64,000 nt of DNA from Sphingomonas sp. S2-65 (GTDB taxonomy: Bacteria > Pseudomonadota > Alphaproteobacteria > Sphingomonadales > Sphingomonadaceae). A program made the translations under genes and the position numbers. Position 1 is the first letter of the stretch. Every line of letters starts with the position of its first letter. The DNA is taken from the NCBI RefSeq assembly GCF_021513175.1, contig NZ_CP090953.1, forward strand, positions 1 through 64,000, written 5' to 3'. This document shows, in pieces, positions 43,819 to 52,394 of the stretch. The notes under the pieces are model-generated. The model made no database searches, was not told where the DNA came from, and saw only the letters and a list, made by a program, of their open reading frames with translations.

Positions 43819-43951
43819 GGCGATTCCTCCAGCGTGTCGCGCCCTTATCGTGCGACGATCGCCACGGCAAAGCGGCGCTCAGGCGCGCCCTTGCAGTTGC
43901 GCGGCGCACGACGGACTATGCGCCGCCGCACTTTGGGGAGCCTGACTCGAG

Positions 43952-44164
43952 ATGGCCAACGAACCGACAAAAGGACCCGCATCCTATTTCCCCTCGATCG
44001 AGAAGAAATATGGCCGGCCGATCGCCGACTGGCAGGCGCTGGTGCGCACCCACCTGCCGGCCAAGCACATGGACCTCGTCGCGATGCTGAAGAACGATCA
44101 CGGCATGGGGCATGGCCACGCCAATGCGCTGGTGGCGCACACGCTGGCGGCGGAGAAGCGCTAG
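43952..44164 (+). CDS. DUF4287-domain protein
   Basis: 70 residues. The whole protein fits DUF4287: PASYFPSIEKKYGRPIADWQ, LPAKHMDLVAMLKNDHGMGH, GHANALVAHTLA. Function unknown; the domain is often fused to DUF5655. Overlaps the convergent acidic gene by four bases. Confidence 0.85.
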   Translation: MANEPTKGPASYFPSIEKKYGRPIADWQALVRTHLPAKHMDLVAMLKNDHGMGHGHANALVAHTLAAEKR

Positions 44165-44352
44165 CGGCCGCCGTCGGGAATGGGGGCGCCGAGCTTTTCG
44201 GCGATCCGCGCGATCTCCTCGTCGGTCGGCGTGTCGGGGAGGTCTTCGCCGGGGGCAAGCGCCTCGTCGGGGATGCCGGGGCCGGTGCCGGCGATGCTTT
44301 CGTTCCTGGGGCGCTCGTTGGGGCCTTCGCTGATCTTCTCGTCGTCGGGCAT
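44161..44352 (-). CDS. Small acidic protein, unknown function
   Basis: 63 residues, acidic and probably disordered (GTGPGIPDEALAPGEDLPDT, TDEEIARIAEKLGAP). AGGAGCGG precedes the ATG. It lies between DUF4287 and cvpA, convergent with the former. No recognised family. Confidence 0.55.
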   Translation of the reverse strand: MPDDEKISEGPNERPRNESIAGTGPGIPDEALAPGEDLPDTPTDEEIARIAEKLGAPIPDGGR

Positions 44353-44457
44353 GGTCCGCTCCTGTAGATATCACGGGTACAACGTGCATGCGCGGCAAAG
44401 GATCTCCGCTTTCGCGGGCGGCCCGTCCTGCGCTAGAGGGGCGGCCGGAGGGTTTTC

Positions 44458-45021
44458 ATGGCGTTGACCGGTTTGGATATCATCGTGCTGCTGGCGATCG
44501 GCGGGGCGGGGGTGCTCGGGTTTATCCGCGGTTTCGTGACCGAGGTGCTGGCGCTGCTCGCCTGGCTGCTGGTCGTGCTGGCGCTCAAGCTGTTTCACGG
44601 GCCCTTGTCGCAGGTGCTGGCGAGTGCGGTCGGCACGGTGCAGGGCGGGGCGGTACTGGCGTTCGCGCTGCTGGGTGGGGCGACCTATTTCGGCGGGCGG
44701 CTGATCGCGCGGTCGATCGGCGGTCGGACGCGCGACAGCTTCCTGGGACCGATCGACCGGGCGCTGGGCTTCGGCTTCGGCGCGCTGAAGGGGCTGGTGC
44801 TGGTCAGCGTCGCGTTCCTGCTGGTGGTGCTGGTGTTCGACACCGTGGGCGGCGGCAAGTCGAGCCGGCCGGCGTGGATCACCGGGTCTGCGACTTACCC
44901 GATCCTGGACCGGACCAGCGCGGGTATCGCCGAGATCGTCGACCGGCGGCGGCGCGGGGAGCCGGTGTTCGGCAAGACCCGGCGGGACGGGCTGGAGAAT
45001 GCAAGCCATAGCCAGGAGTGA
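44458..45021 (+). CDS. cvpA: CvpA family protein
   Basis: 187 residues with four hydrophobic segments (IIVLLAIGGAGVLGFIRGF; EVLALLAWLLVVLALKLF; AVLAFALLGGATYF; LVLVSVAFLLVVLVF). The N-terminus and the DRALGFGFGALKG segment identify CvpA, an inner-membrane protein linked to colicin V production and to bile/deoxycholate resistance. radA is a usual neighbour; here three small genes intervene. Confidence 0.92.
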   Translation: MALTGLDIIVLLAIGGAGVLGFIRGFVTEVLALLAWLLVVLALKLFHGPLSQVLASAVGTVQGGAVLAFALLGGATYFGGRLIARSIGGRTRDSFLGPIDRALGFGFGALKGLVLVSVAFLLVVLVFDTVGGGKSSRPAWITGSATYPILDRTSAGIAEIVDRRRRGEPVFGKTRRDGLENASHSQE

Positions 45022-45078
45022 GGCGGGGCGCGCGCAAAGCGATGGCGCCGGGCGGTCATCTTGCCTAAGTCTGCCGGC

Positions 45079-45504
45079 ATGAATGCGCCGCTCTACAACA
45101 CCGAGATCCTGCGGCTTGCCGCGTCCGTTCCCTTTGACGAGCGATTGGCCGAGCCGATGGGGAGCGTGGAGAAACGCTCGCCGGTGTGCGGCAGCCGCGT
45201 GACGGTTGACGTTATGGTTGACGCCGAAGGCCAGATTTCGGCGGTGGGGATGCTGGTGCGGGCCTGTGCGCTGGGGCAGGCGTCCGCCTCGCTGATGGGC
45301 GCGCATGTCGTCGGGCGTAGCGCCGCCCAACTGGCGCAGGCGCGCGACGAGCTGACTGCCTGGCTGGCGGGCGAGCGCGACGTGCCGCCGGACTGGCCCG
45401 GAATGGAGATATTCGCGCCGGCGCTGCCGCATCGCGGGCGCCACGCCTCGATCCGGCTGGCGTTCGAAGCCGCGGCCGAAGCCGCCGAGCAGGCGCGCGG
45501 CTGA
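45079..45504 (+). CDS. IscU/NifU-like scaffold protein lacking one ligand cysteine
   Basis: 141 residues from ATG 45079; TTG 45061 is an alternative. Aligned by eye with IscU: first Cys37 (SPVCGS, with Ser in place of the usual Asp39), second Cys63 (RACALGQAS), while the HCS motif has become HAS (Ala123). Two of three cysteines remain and the Asp is gone. It may act as a divergent scaffold or have lost cluster assembly. Stop overlaps the antiporter start (TGATG). Confidence 0.8.
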   Translation: MNAPLYNTEILRLAASVPFDERLAEPMGSVEKRSPVCGSRVTVDVMVDAEGQISAVGMLVRACALGQASASLMGAHVVGRSAAQLAQARDELTAWLAGERDVPPDWPGMEIFAPALPHRGRHASIRLAFEAAAEAAEQARG

Positions 45505-47285
45505 TGGAGGAAAATGCCGGCATCTCGCTGCTCCACGACGGCGCGCCGCTGCTTGGCTTCGCCCTGGTCTTCGTGCTGTTGTTCCGCAGGCTCGGGCTGG
45601 GTGCCACGCTGGGCTTCCTGGTCGCCGGCGCGGTGGTCGGGCCGCAGGTTCTGGGGCTGGTGGGTGACGCCGAGGCCAAGATGGGCATCGCCGAGCTGGG
45701 CATCGCGCTGCTGCTGTTCCTGGTCGGGCTGGAGCTGAGCCCGTCGCGGCTGTGGCGGATGCGGCGCGACATCTTCGGGCTGGGGCTGTTGCAGGTCACG
45801 ATTTGCGGGCTGGTGCTCGCGGCGTTGGTGTGGGTGGCGACGCGCTTCTCGCCGGGCGCGGCATTGGCGCTGGGACTGCCGCTGGCGCTGTCGTCGACCG
45901 CGCAGGTGCTGCCGCTGCTGCAGTCGGCGGGGCGGCTGCGCACCGATTTCGGCGAGCGCGCCTTTGCGATCCTGTTGTTCCAGGACCTGTCGATCGTGCC
46001 GCTGATCACGATCGTCGCGGCGATGTCGCGCAACCCGGCCGACCAGAACGGGCCGCCGGGGTGGCAGCTGGCGCTGTATACGGTGCTGGCGGTGGTCGGG
46101 CTGATCCTGGCGGGGCGCTTCCTGCTGCGGCCGCTGTTCCGGCTGATCGGCAATCTGGGCGAGCGCGAGATGTTCGTCTTCGCCGGGCTGTTCGCGGTGA
46201 TCGCCAGCGCGGCGGTGATGGAGGCACTGGGGCTGTCGGCGGCGCTGGGCGCGTTCATCGCCGGCGTGATGCTGGCGGACTCGCCCTACCGGCACGAGCT
46301 GGAGGCCGATGTCGAACCGTTCCGCGCGATCCTGCTGGGGCTGTTCTTCCTGGCGGTGGGCATGGCGCTGGACCTGCATGCGATCGCCGAGCGGCCGTTC
46401 TTCGTGGCGGGCATGGCGCTGGCGCTGATCGCGGCCAAGGCCGGGCTGATCATGGCGCTGGGGCTGGTGTTCGGGATGAAGCGGCGCCAGGCGTTCGCGC
46501 TGGGCATCCTGCTGAGCCAGGGCGGCGAGTTCGGCTTCGTGCTGTTCGCGCAGGCGCAGCGGGCGCTGCTGGTGGAGCCGCAGGCCGCGAGCATCTTCGG
46601 CGCGATCGTGACGCTGTCGATGGCGACGACGCCGTTCGTGATGATGGCAACCAAGCGGCTGCGGGCCGAGCCGGCGCCGAGCTCCGAAGGACTGGACGCT
46701 CCGCGCCAGGATGGCAGCAACGCAGTGGTGGTCGGCTATGGCCGGTTCGGCCAGACAGTGGCGCAGATGCTGATCGGGCAGGGCATTCCGGTGACGATCG
46801 TCGACACCGATGTCGAGATGATCCAGACAGCCGGCGATTTCGGCATGAAGGTCTATTATGGCGACGGCACCCGCATCGACCTGTTGCGGCAGGCCGGGGC
46901 GGCGGATGCCGAGCTGCTGCTGTTCTGCCAGGATGGCGACGGGCTCGACACCGAAAAGCTCGAAGGGCTGCACCACGCCTTCCCCGACGCGACGATCTTC
47001 GTGCGCGCGTATGACCGGCGATCGGTGATGAAGATGAAGGGCGCGCCGATTGCCGGCGCGGTGCGCGAGGTGCTGGAAAGCGCGATCGTGATGGCCAGAC
47101 GTGCGATGCAGGCGGTCGGCGTCGACGGGAGCGAGATCGACAAGACCGAAGGCGAATATCGCCGCCGCGATTACGAGCGGCTGAAGATCCAGCGCGATAC
47201 CGGCGACCTGTATGCCGCGCGCGATTCGATGTTCAGTCAGGCGGGGCAGGCAGCGGCGATGCTGAGCGATCTGGAGCGGAAATGA
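45504..47285 (+). CDS. Kef-type CPA2 monovalent cation/proton antiporter
   Basis: 593 residues: about 12 membrane segments (1-390), then a cytoplasmic RCK_N domain with the nucleotide-binding motif VVVGYGRFGQTVAQ and GMKVYYGDGTRID. Resembles KefB/KefC, glutathione-gated K+ efflux systems that acidify the cytoplasm during electrophile stress; no KefF/KefG subunit is present. Coupled to the upstream IscU-like gene (TGATG) and the downstream DUF423 gene (ATGA). Confidence 0.92.
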   Translation: MEENAGISLLHDGAPLLGFALVFVLLFRRLGLGATLGFLVAGAVVGPQVLGLVGDAEAKMGIAELGIALLLFLVGLELSPSRLWRMRRDIFGLGLLQVTICGLVLAALVWVATRFSPGAALALGLPLALSSTAQVLPLLQSAGRLRTDFGERAFAILLFQDLSIVPLITIVAAMSRNPADQNGPPGWQLALYTVLAVVGLILAGRFLLRPLFRLIGNLGEREMFVFAGLFAVIASAAVMEALGLSAALGAFIAGVMLADSPYRHELEADVEPFRAILLGLFFLAVGMALDLHAIAERPFFVAGMALALIAAKAGLIMALGLVFGMKRRQAFALGILLSQGGEFGFVLFAQAQRALLVEPQAASIFGAIVTLSMATTPFVMMATKRLRAEPAPSSEGLDAPRQDGSNAVVVGYGRFGQTVAQMLIGQGIPVTIVDTDVEMIQTAGDFGMKVYYGDGTRIDLLRQAGAADAELLLFCQDGDGLDTEKLEGLHHAFPDATIFVRAYDRRSVMKMKGAPIAGAVREVLESAIVMARRAMQAVGVDGSEIDKTEGEYRRRDYERLKIQRDTGDLYAARDSMFSQAGQAAAMLSDLERK

Positions 47286-47617
47286 ATCCGATTGCGGTAC
47301 TGGCGGCGCTTTCCGGCGCGCTCGCGGTGGCGGCGGGCGCGTTCGGCGCGCATGGCGCGCAGGGCGACGCGGCCGAGTGGCTGAAGACCGGCGCGCAGTA
47401 CCAGATGGTGCACGCGGTCGCGGCGCTGATAGCGGCACAGATGGGCGCGCGTGGACCGGCCTGGCTGTTTCTGGGCGGGGCGCTGATCTTTGCCGGTACG
47501 CTGTACGCGATGGCGCTGGGCCAGCCGCGCTGGCTGGGCGCGGTGACGCCGATCGGGGGCGCCGGGTTGATCCTGGGATGGCTGTGGCTGGCATGGACGA
47601 CAGCGCGCGCTAGCTGA
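47282..47617 (+). CDS. DUF423 membrane protein
   Basis: 111 residues with four hydrophobic segments; starts MNPIAVLAALSGALAVAAGA and carries FGAHGAQ...WLKTGAQYQMVHAVA and GGAGLILGW, the DUF423/YgdD signature. Function unknown. Four-base overlap with the antiporter gene indicates one operon. Confidence 0.9.
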   Translation: MNPIAVLAALSGALAVAAGAFGAHGAQGDAAEWLKTGAQYQMVHAVAALIAAQMGARGPAWLFLGGALIFAGTLYAMALGQPRWLGAVTPIGGAGLILGWLWLAWTTARAS

Positions 47618-47644
47618 GCCGAGGCACGTTTCGCCGCGCTGCGA

Positions 47645-47673
47645 CTGTCACACAATCGACATCTGACTGTCGC
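47645..47673 (+). promoter_or_regulatory. Pho-box-like repeats upstream of the lipoprotein gene
   Basis: CTGTCAC (47645-47651) and CTGTCGC (47667-47673) are spaced 22 bases apart, twice the 11-base period of PhoB sites; the middle position reads TCGACAT, matching only CAT. Located about 135 bases before the lipoprotein ATG. Suggests control by phosphate starvation but is a partial match. Confidence 0.4.
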
Positions 47674-47805
47674 CAAATCGTCTCGCTACCATAACGAGCG
47701 AGTCATGTAGCGCGCCTAACGCCGCTCTTGGGCGCGATAGGGGGTATCGACATTCAATCGCCGCGCGTCCGGATCCGCAACGATACGACCGGGAGTTATT
47801 CCGCG

Positions 47806-49434
47806 ATGGCGAGCTTCAAGCGCTACGGCCTCATCCTACTGACGACAGCCGCCTCCGCGGCCCTTTCCGCCTGCAACGGCGCCGACAACGTGGCATCTCC
47901 GGGCGCAGGCGAGGTCGTGATCGTTCAGCCGACCCCGACTCCCACGCCGACGGCCACGCCGACGCCGACCGCGCCGATCACCGCCGCGCAGTTCGCTGCG
48001 GCCACGGCGCAGGGCACTCCGGCCGTGACCATCACCGCCGACCAGCAGCTCGCGATCGTCAACGCCGGCACCAACAACAATGTGAACGGCACCGGCGCCA
48101 GCCTGAACGGCGTGTACCCGGTCTCGGCCACTTCGCTGACGACCGCGCTCGATCCTTCGACGATCAACCCCTTCTTCACCAGCACCAACTTCGTCGGCGC
48201 GCTCAATGGCCCGACCGATACGTCGTTCCAGGGCTGGACCTGCAATTCGACCAGCGCGAACTTTGGCGGCACCAGCGCGGCCTGCTCGGCAGTACCTGCC
48301 GTGGGTAGCGGCGGCGCGACCGCGGCCTGCCCGACCGGCACGATCGACGATGGTGTTCTCACCGTGGGCACCACCAACACCGGCTTCCGCGCTTGCCGCC
48401 TGCCGACCAACATCACTGCCGACCTGACGCTGCCAAAGATCGCTGGCGTGTTCTACCGTCTGCGCGGTCAGACCGAAGTCGGCGCGGATCTCGGCGCAAC
48501 CGGTGGCGCGGGCGTCACGCTGACGATCGCTGCCGGCGTCGTGATCGCAGCCGATGCCAGCGAGGCCACCAACGACCTGCTGCTCGTCAACCGCGGCTCA
48601 AAGATCCAGGCCGTCGGCACGCGCGATGCGCCGATCGTCTTCACCTCGCAGCAGAACCTGGTTTCGAACGGCGTCAGCGACGTGACCCAGGGCCAGTGGG
48701 GCGGCATCATCCTGCTCGGCCGCTCGACCACCGCGATCTGCGCGACCGGCACCGGTGGTGCCAACCCGACCCCGTGCCAGCAGGCGATCGAAGGCGTGAC
48801 GCAGCGCTTCTATGGCGGCACCAACGAAGCCGACAGCAGCGGCCAGATGTCCTATGTCCAGATCCGCTACAGCGGCATCGCGATTTCGGACGGCAACGAG
48901 CTGCAGGGCCTGACGCTGGGTGCAACCGGTTCGGGCACCGTGCTCGACCACATCCAGAGCCACAACTCGGCGGATGACGGCATCGAGATCTTCGGCGGCA
49001 CGACCAACGTGAAGTACATCGCGGTGACCGGCGCGGACGATGACGGCTTCGACGTCGACAATGGCTGGCGCGGGTTCATGCAGTTCATGGTTGCGGCACA
49101 GAAGGTGTCCGGCGCGACTGCCGACTCGTTCGCAACCGAGATCGACTCGAACGGTGCCGAAGACTTGATCCCGCGCACCTGGGGCCGCTACGCCAACTTC
49201 ACCTTCATCCAGACGGCGACCAATGCTCCGGCGGCGATCCGTCTGCGCGGCGGTGCCGACATGACCTTCGTCAACGGTGTGGTGAAGAGTCCGTCGGGCA
49301 GCGCCTGCGTCAACATGATCGCCCAGGAAGCCCCGGGCGGCGTGCCCACCACGATCCGTCCGGCCAACCCGGCGATCTCCGATCAGGGCCCGCCGGTGTT
49401 CAACTCGATCTACTTCAGCTGCCAGGGCCGTTAA
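47806..49434 (+). CDS. Surface lipoprotein, probable beta-helix
   Basis: 542 residues from ATG 47806 (GGGAG upstream). Lipobox LSAC makes Cys23 the lipid site. A PTPTPTPTATPTPT linker follows (about 42-60). The rest is rich in Gly, Asn and Thr, with paired cysteines and beta-helix-like stretches: TQGQWGGIILLGRS, QSHNSADDGIEIFGGTTNVK, DDDGFDVDNGWRGFMQFMV. Such proteins are often cell-surface partners of TonB receptors; the receptor gene follows directly. A Pho-box-like site lies upstream. Ligand unknown. Confidence 0.8.
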   Translation: MASFKRYGLILLTTAASAALSACNGADNVASPGAGEVVIVQPTPTPTPTATPTPTAPITAAQFAAATAQGTPAVTITADQQLAIVNAGTNNNVNGTGASLNGVYPVSATSLTTALDPSTINPFFTSTNFVGALNGPTDTSFQGWTCNSTSANFGGTSAACSAVPAVGSGGATAACPTGTIDDGVLTVGTTNTGFRACRLPTNITADLTLPKIAGVFYRLRGQTEVGADLGATGGAGVTLTIAAGVVIAADASEATNDLLLVNRGSKIQAVGTRDAPIVFTSQQNLVSNGVSDVTQGQWGGIILLGRSTTAICATGTGGANPTPCQQAIEGVTQRFYGGTNEADSSGQMSYVQIRYSGIAISDGNELQGLTLGATGSGTVLDHIQSHNSADDGIEIFGGTTNVKYIAVTGADDDGFDVDNGWRGFMQFMVAAQKVSGATADSFATEIDSNGAEDLIPRTWGRYANFTFIQTATNAPAAIRLRGGADMTFVNGVVKSPSGSACVNMIAQEAPGGVPTTIRPANPAISDQGPPVFNSIYFSCQGR

Positions 49435-49457
49435 GGCGCCGCGCACCTGTACCCCTT

Positions 49458-49486
49458 GCCGGGGCGGCGCGATCCGCCGCCCCGGC
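49458..49486 (+). repeat. Perfect intercistronic hairpin between lipoprotein and receptor genes
   Basis: GCCGGGGCGGCG (49458-49469) pairs perfectly with CGCCGCCCCGGC (49475-49486), 12 bp, 5-base loop, no U-tract. Probably a partial terminator or mRNA-stabilising stem that keeps the lipoprotein more abundant than the receptor. Confidence 0.75.
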
Positions 49487-49519
49487 ATTGCTCCTATTAC
49501 CTGACTGGATGACACGGCC

Positions 49520-52327
49520 ATGCAGCGACGCCCCGCCTTTGCCACGCTTCTTTTCCTGACCACGCAGCTGGTTTCGCCGGCCGTGCTCGCCCAGACTGCC
49601 GGAGGAACCGCCGCGCCCGCACCGGCCGCTCCGCCGCAGACCAGCAACCCTGCGGATGCCGCCGCGGATGACGCAGGCGCCACGGATCCGCAGAGCGAGC
49701 AGGCCTCGCCGGAAATTTCTGCGCCTGGCATCGACCCGCTGGCTGGCGAAGAAATCGTCGTGACCGGCCGCCACATCCCGAACGTGGTTCGCGCGACGCC
49801 CCAGATCGTGTCCGTTCTGTCCACCGCCGACATCGCCCGCACCGGCGAAGGCGACATCGCCGGCGCGCTTACTCGCGTCACCGGCCTGAGCGTCGTCGGG
49901 GGCGGCTTCGTCTATGTCCGTGGCCTCGGCGACCGTTATTCCTCGTCGCTGCTGAACGGCTCGCCGTTGCCGAGCCCCGAACCGCTGCGCCGCTCGGTGC
50001 CGCTCGACATCTTCCCGACGACGATCGTGGGTTCGGCGCTCGTCCAGAAGACCTATTCGGTCAATTATCCCGGTGAGTTCGGCGGCGGCGTGATCAACCT
50101 CACGACCAAGGCCATTCCCGAGAAGAATTTCGTGACGGTCGGCGGCTCGATCTCCGCGGACGACGCGACCACCAGCGAGCTTGGCTATACCTATTATGGT
50201 GGCGATACCGACTGGCTGGGCTTCGACGACGGCACCCGCCGCGTGCCGGGCTTCATCCGCAATGCGCCCGATGGCACGGGGATCATCCCGGCCGAACAGC
50301 TGCTCCAGCTTTCGAACGCCTCGACCACGTTGCTCCAGCGCAACCAGCAGCTGCCGGCCAACTGGTCGGGCGAGCTGAGCACCGGCACGGCAATCGACAT
50401 CGGCAGCGACCAGCTCGGCATCATCACCTCGGTCGGCTACAGCAATACCTTCCGCACGCGTTCGGCGATCCAGCAGGATTCGGTCACCGACACCGGCACG
50501 ATCCGCAACGATTTCCGCACGCTGCTGACCGACAACCGCATCGTCGGCAATGCGCTGCTTGGCCTGGGCTACAAGTTCGGCGAGAACACGCTGCGCTGGA
50601 CCAACGTCTATATCCGCGACGTGCTGAAGCAGGCGCGCGGTTCCGCGGCCGAAGTGTACAACAACGCCAGCGGCCTGCGCTTCCAGCAGAATACCAACTG
50701 GTTCCAGCGCCAGCTGTTCGAATCGCAGGCGGTTGCCGAGCTGCGCCCGATCGACGGGCTCAACATCGATCTGCGCGGCGCCTACGCCAACTCCAAGCGC
50801 GACGCGCCTTATGAGCGCCAGTTCGACTATCTCTGCTCCGACCGCACGACCACGGGCCTGCCGATCAACTATGACGGCGGCAACGGCACGACCGGCTTCC
50901 AGTGCAACGGCGCCTATCAGGTCACGCAGCGCTTCTCGCCGTTCGCGTCGATCATCTTCTCGGACCTGAACGAGGATCTGTGGACCGGCCAGGCCGACGT
51001 TTCGTACAAGATCCGCGATGTGGGCACGCTGTCGGCCGGCTATTATTATTCGGACACCGAGCGTTTCTCGCGGCGGCTCCAGTTCAACTACCAGACCAGC
51101 TCGGGTGGCGGTACGGCGCCGGGATACCCATACAACCTGCTGCGCCCGGACTATCTGCTGAGCCCCGACGTCGTGAACAACGCCTGCCCGCAGGCGGGCA
51201 CCGGCGCCTGCACGCTGCAGCTTCAGTTCAGCACCCCCTTGGGCGCCTATGCGTATGACGCCAAGCTCACCACGCATGCCGGCTATGTGCAGGCCGAAGT
51301 GCAGCCGTTCGACGGCCTCCGCGCGGTCGGCGGTGTGCGTTATGAAAAGGGTGAGCAGTCGGTTACGCCGATCGGCACCGCCACGACGCAGCTGAACAAC
51401 GATTATTGGCTGCCGGCCCTAACCCTGACCTGGAACTTCGCGCCGGACCTGCAGCTGCGCGCGAGCGCGGCCAAGACGATCTCGCGCCCGCAGTTCCGTG
51501 AACTCGCGCCGCAGCAGTTCCGCGATCCGGACTCGGACCGCCTGTTCTTCGGCAACCCGCTGCTTCGGGATACCGAGCTGTACAATTTCGAAGGCCGCCT
51601 CGAGTGGTTCTTCGCGCGTGACCAGCGCTTCACCCTGGCGGGCTTCTACAAGCGGCTCGAGAACCCCATCGAGCAGGTCGGCTTCTACACCGGCGCCGAC
51701 GACCGGCTCCAGACCGGCTTCACCAACCTGCCCAAGGCGAAGCTCTACGGTGCCGAAGTCGAGCTGCAGAAGTATTTCGCGCTGGCATCGCTGGGCGGCG
51801 ACTTCTTCTCGTCGCGGCGCCTGCTGGCGATCGCGAACTACACCTATACCAAGTCCGAGATCACCGCGGACGAGACCTGCGCTCCCAACGTGCTGAACCA
51901 GACGCTGGGTGGTTGCGCGACCGGCTTCGGCCCGGCCAACCTCCAGTTCCGCGACGGCGCGCCGCTTACCGGGCAGTCGGACCATCTGGTGAACCTGCAG
52001 CTGGGGATTGAGGACACCGATCGCCTGTCGCAGCTGACCTTCCTGTTCAACTATGCCAGCGACCGCGTGACCAATCGCGGCCCGTCGCTGCTGTCGGGGC
52101 AGGGCTTCCAGCCCGACATCATCGAGCGCCCCGGCATCCGCTTCGACATCGTCGCCCGCCAGGGCTTCCAGGTCGGCGGCGGTCAGTTCGAGCTGAAGCT
52201 GGAAGGCCGCAACCTGACGCGCACCAAGTTCAACGAACGCCAGACCTTCGAGGGCGGCAACGTGGTCTATATCAACAAGTACGATCTGGGCCGGGTGTTC
52301 ACCCTGGGGCTGAGCACCACCTTCTAA
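49520..52327 (+). CDS. TonB-dependent receptor (Oar-like), partner of the lipoprotein
   Basis: 935 residues. The signal peptide ends at VLAQ. After a Pro/Ala-rich linker comes the TonB box-like EEIVVTGRHIPN and the plug (GDIAGALTRVTGLSVVGGGF; YVRGLGDRYSSSLLNGSPLP; SVNYPGEFGGGVINLTTKAI). The barrel ends LGRVFTLGLSTTF with the terminal Phe. The plug with RGLGDRYSS resembles receptors of Caulobacter and sphingomonads whose ligands are unknown. Upstream lipoprotein and Pho-box-like site hint at phosphorus or polymer uptake. Confidence 0.93.
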   Translation: MQRRPAFATLLFLTTQLVSPAVLAQTAGGTAAPAPAAPPQTSNPADAAADDAGATDPQSEQASPEISAPGIDPLAGEEIVVTGRHIPNVVRATPQIVSVLSTADIARTGEGDIAGALTRVTGLSVVGGGFVYVRGLGDRYSSSLLNGSPLPSPEPLRRSVPLDIFPTTIVGSALVQKTYSVNYPGEFGGGVINLTTKAIPEKNFVTVGGSISADDATTSELGYTYYGGDTDWLGFDDGTRRVPGFIRNAPDGTGIIPAEQLLQLSNASTTLLQRNQQLPANWSGELSTGTAIDIGSDQLGIITSVGYSNTFRTRSAIQQDSVTDTGTIRNDFRTLLTDNRIVGNALLGLGYKFGENTLRWTNVYIRDVLKQARGSAAEVYNNASGLRFQQNTNWFQRQLFESQAVAELRPIDGLNIDLRGAYANSKRDAPYERQFDYLCSDRTTTGLPINYDGGNGTTGFQCNGAYQVTQRFSPFASIIFSDLNEDLWTGQADVSYKIRDVGTLSAGYYYSDTERFSRRLQFNYQTSSGGGTAPGYPYNLLRPDYLLSPDVVNNACPQAGTGACTLQLQFSTPLGAYAYDAKLTTHAGYVQAEVQPFDGLRAVGGVRYEKGEQSVTPIGTATTQLNNDYWLPALTLTWNFAPDLQLRASAAKTISRPQFRELAPQQFRDPDSDRLFFGNPLLRDTELYNFEGRLEWFFARDQRFTLAGFYKRLENPIEQVGFYTGADDRLQTGFTNLPKAKLYGAEVELQKYFALASLGGDFFSSRRLLAIANYTYTKSEITADETCAPNVLNQTLGGCATGFGPANLQFRDGAPLTGQSDHLVNLQLGIEDTDRLSQLTFLFNYASDRVTNRGPSLLSGQGFQPDIIERPGIRFDIVARQGFQVGGGQFELKLEGRNLTRTKFNERQTFEGGNVVYINKYDLGRVFTLGLSTTF

Positions 52328-52351
52328 GTCCCCGGCGCGCCGGCGGAATAG

Positions 52352-52386
52352 GGGGCTTCGGAACACCGGTTCCGGAGCCCCTTTTT
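52352..52386 (+). terminator. Rho-independent terminator after the receptor
   Basis: GGGGCTTCGGAAC (52352-52364) pairs with GTTCCGGAGCCCC (52369-52381), one G-U pair, 4-base loop, followed by TTTTT (52382-52386). A classic structure ending the receptor transcript. Confidence 0.9.
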
Positions 52387-52394
52387 CGTTGCGC

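Noticed and set aside
45093-47594. 833-codon open frame on the minus strand
   Set aside because: Antisense shadow of the IscU-like, Kef and DUF423 genes; composition is Arg/His/Gln-rich as expected for GC-rich antisense frames.
47924-47985. Short tandem CCGACGCC/CCCACGCCGACG repeats
   Set aside because: They encode the Pro/Thr linker of the lipoprotein; not a CRISPR array or minisatellite of separate interest.
49415-51277. 620-codon open frame on the minus strand
   Set aside because: Antisense to the TonB receptor; same shadow composition.
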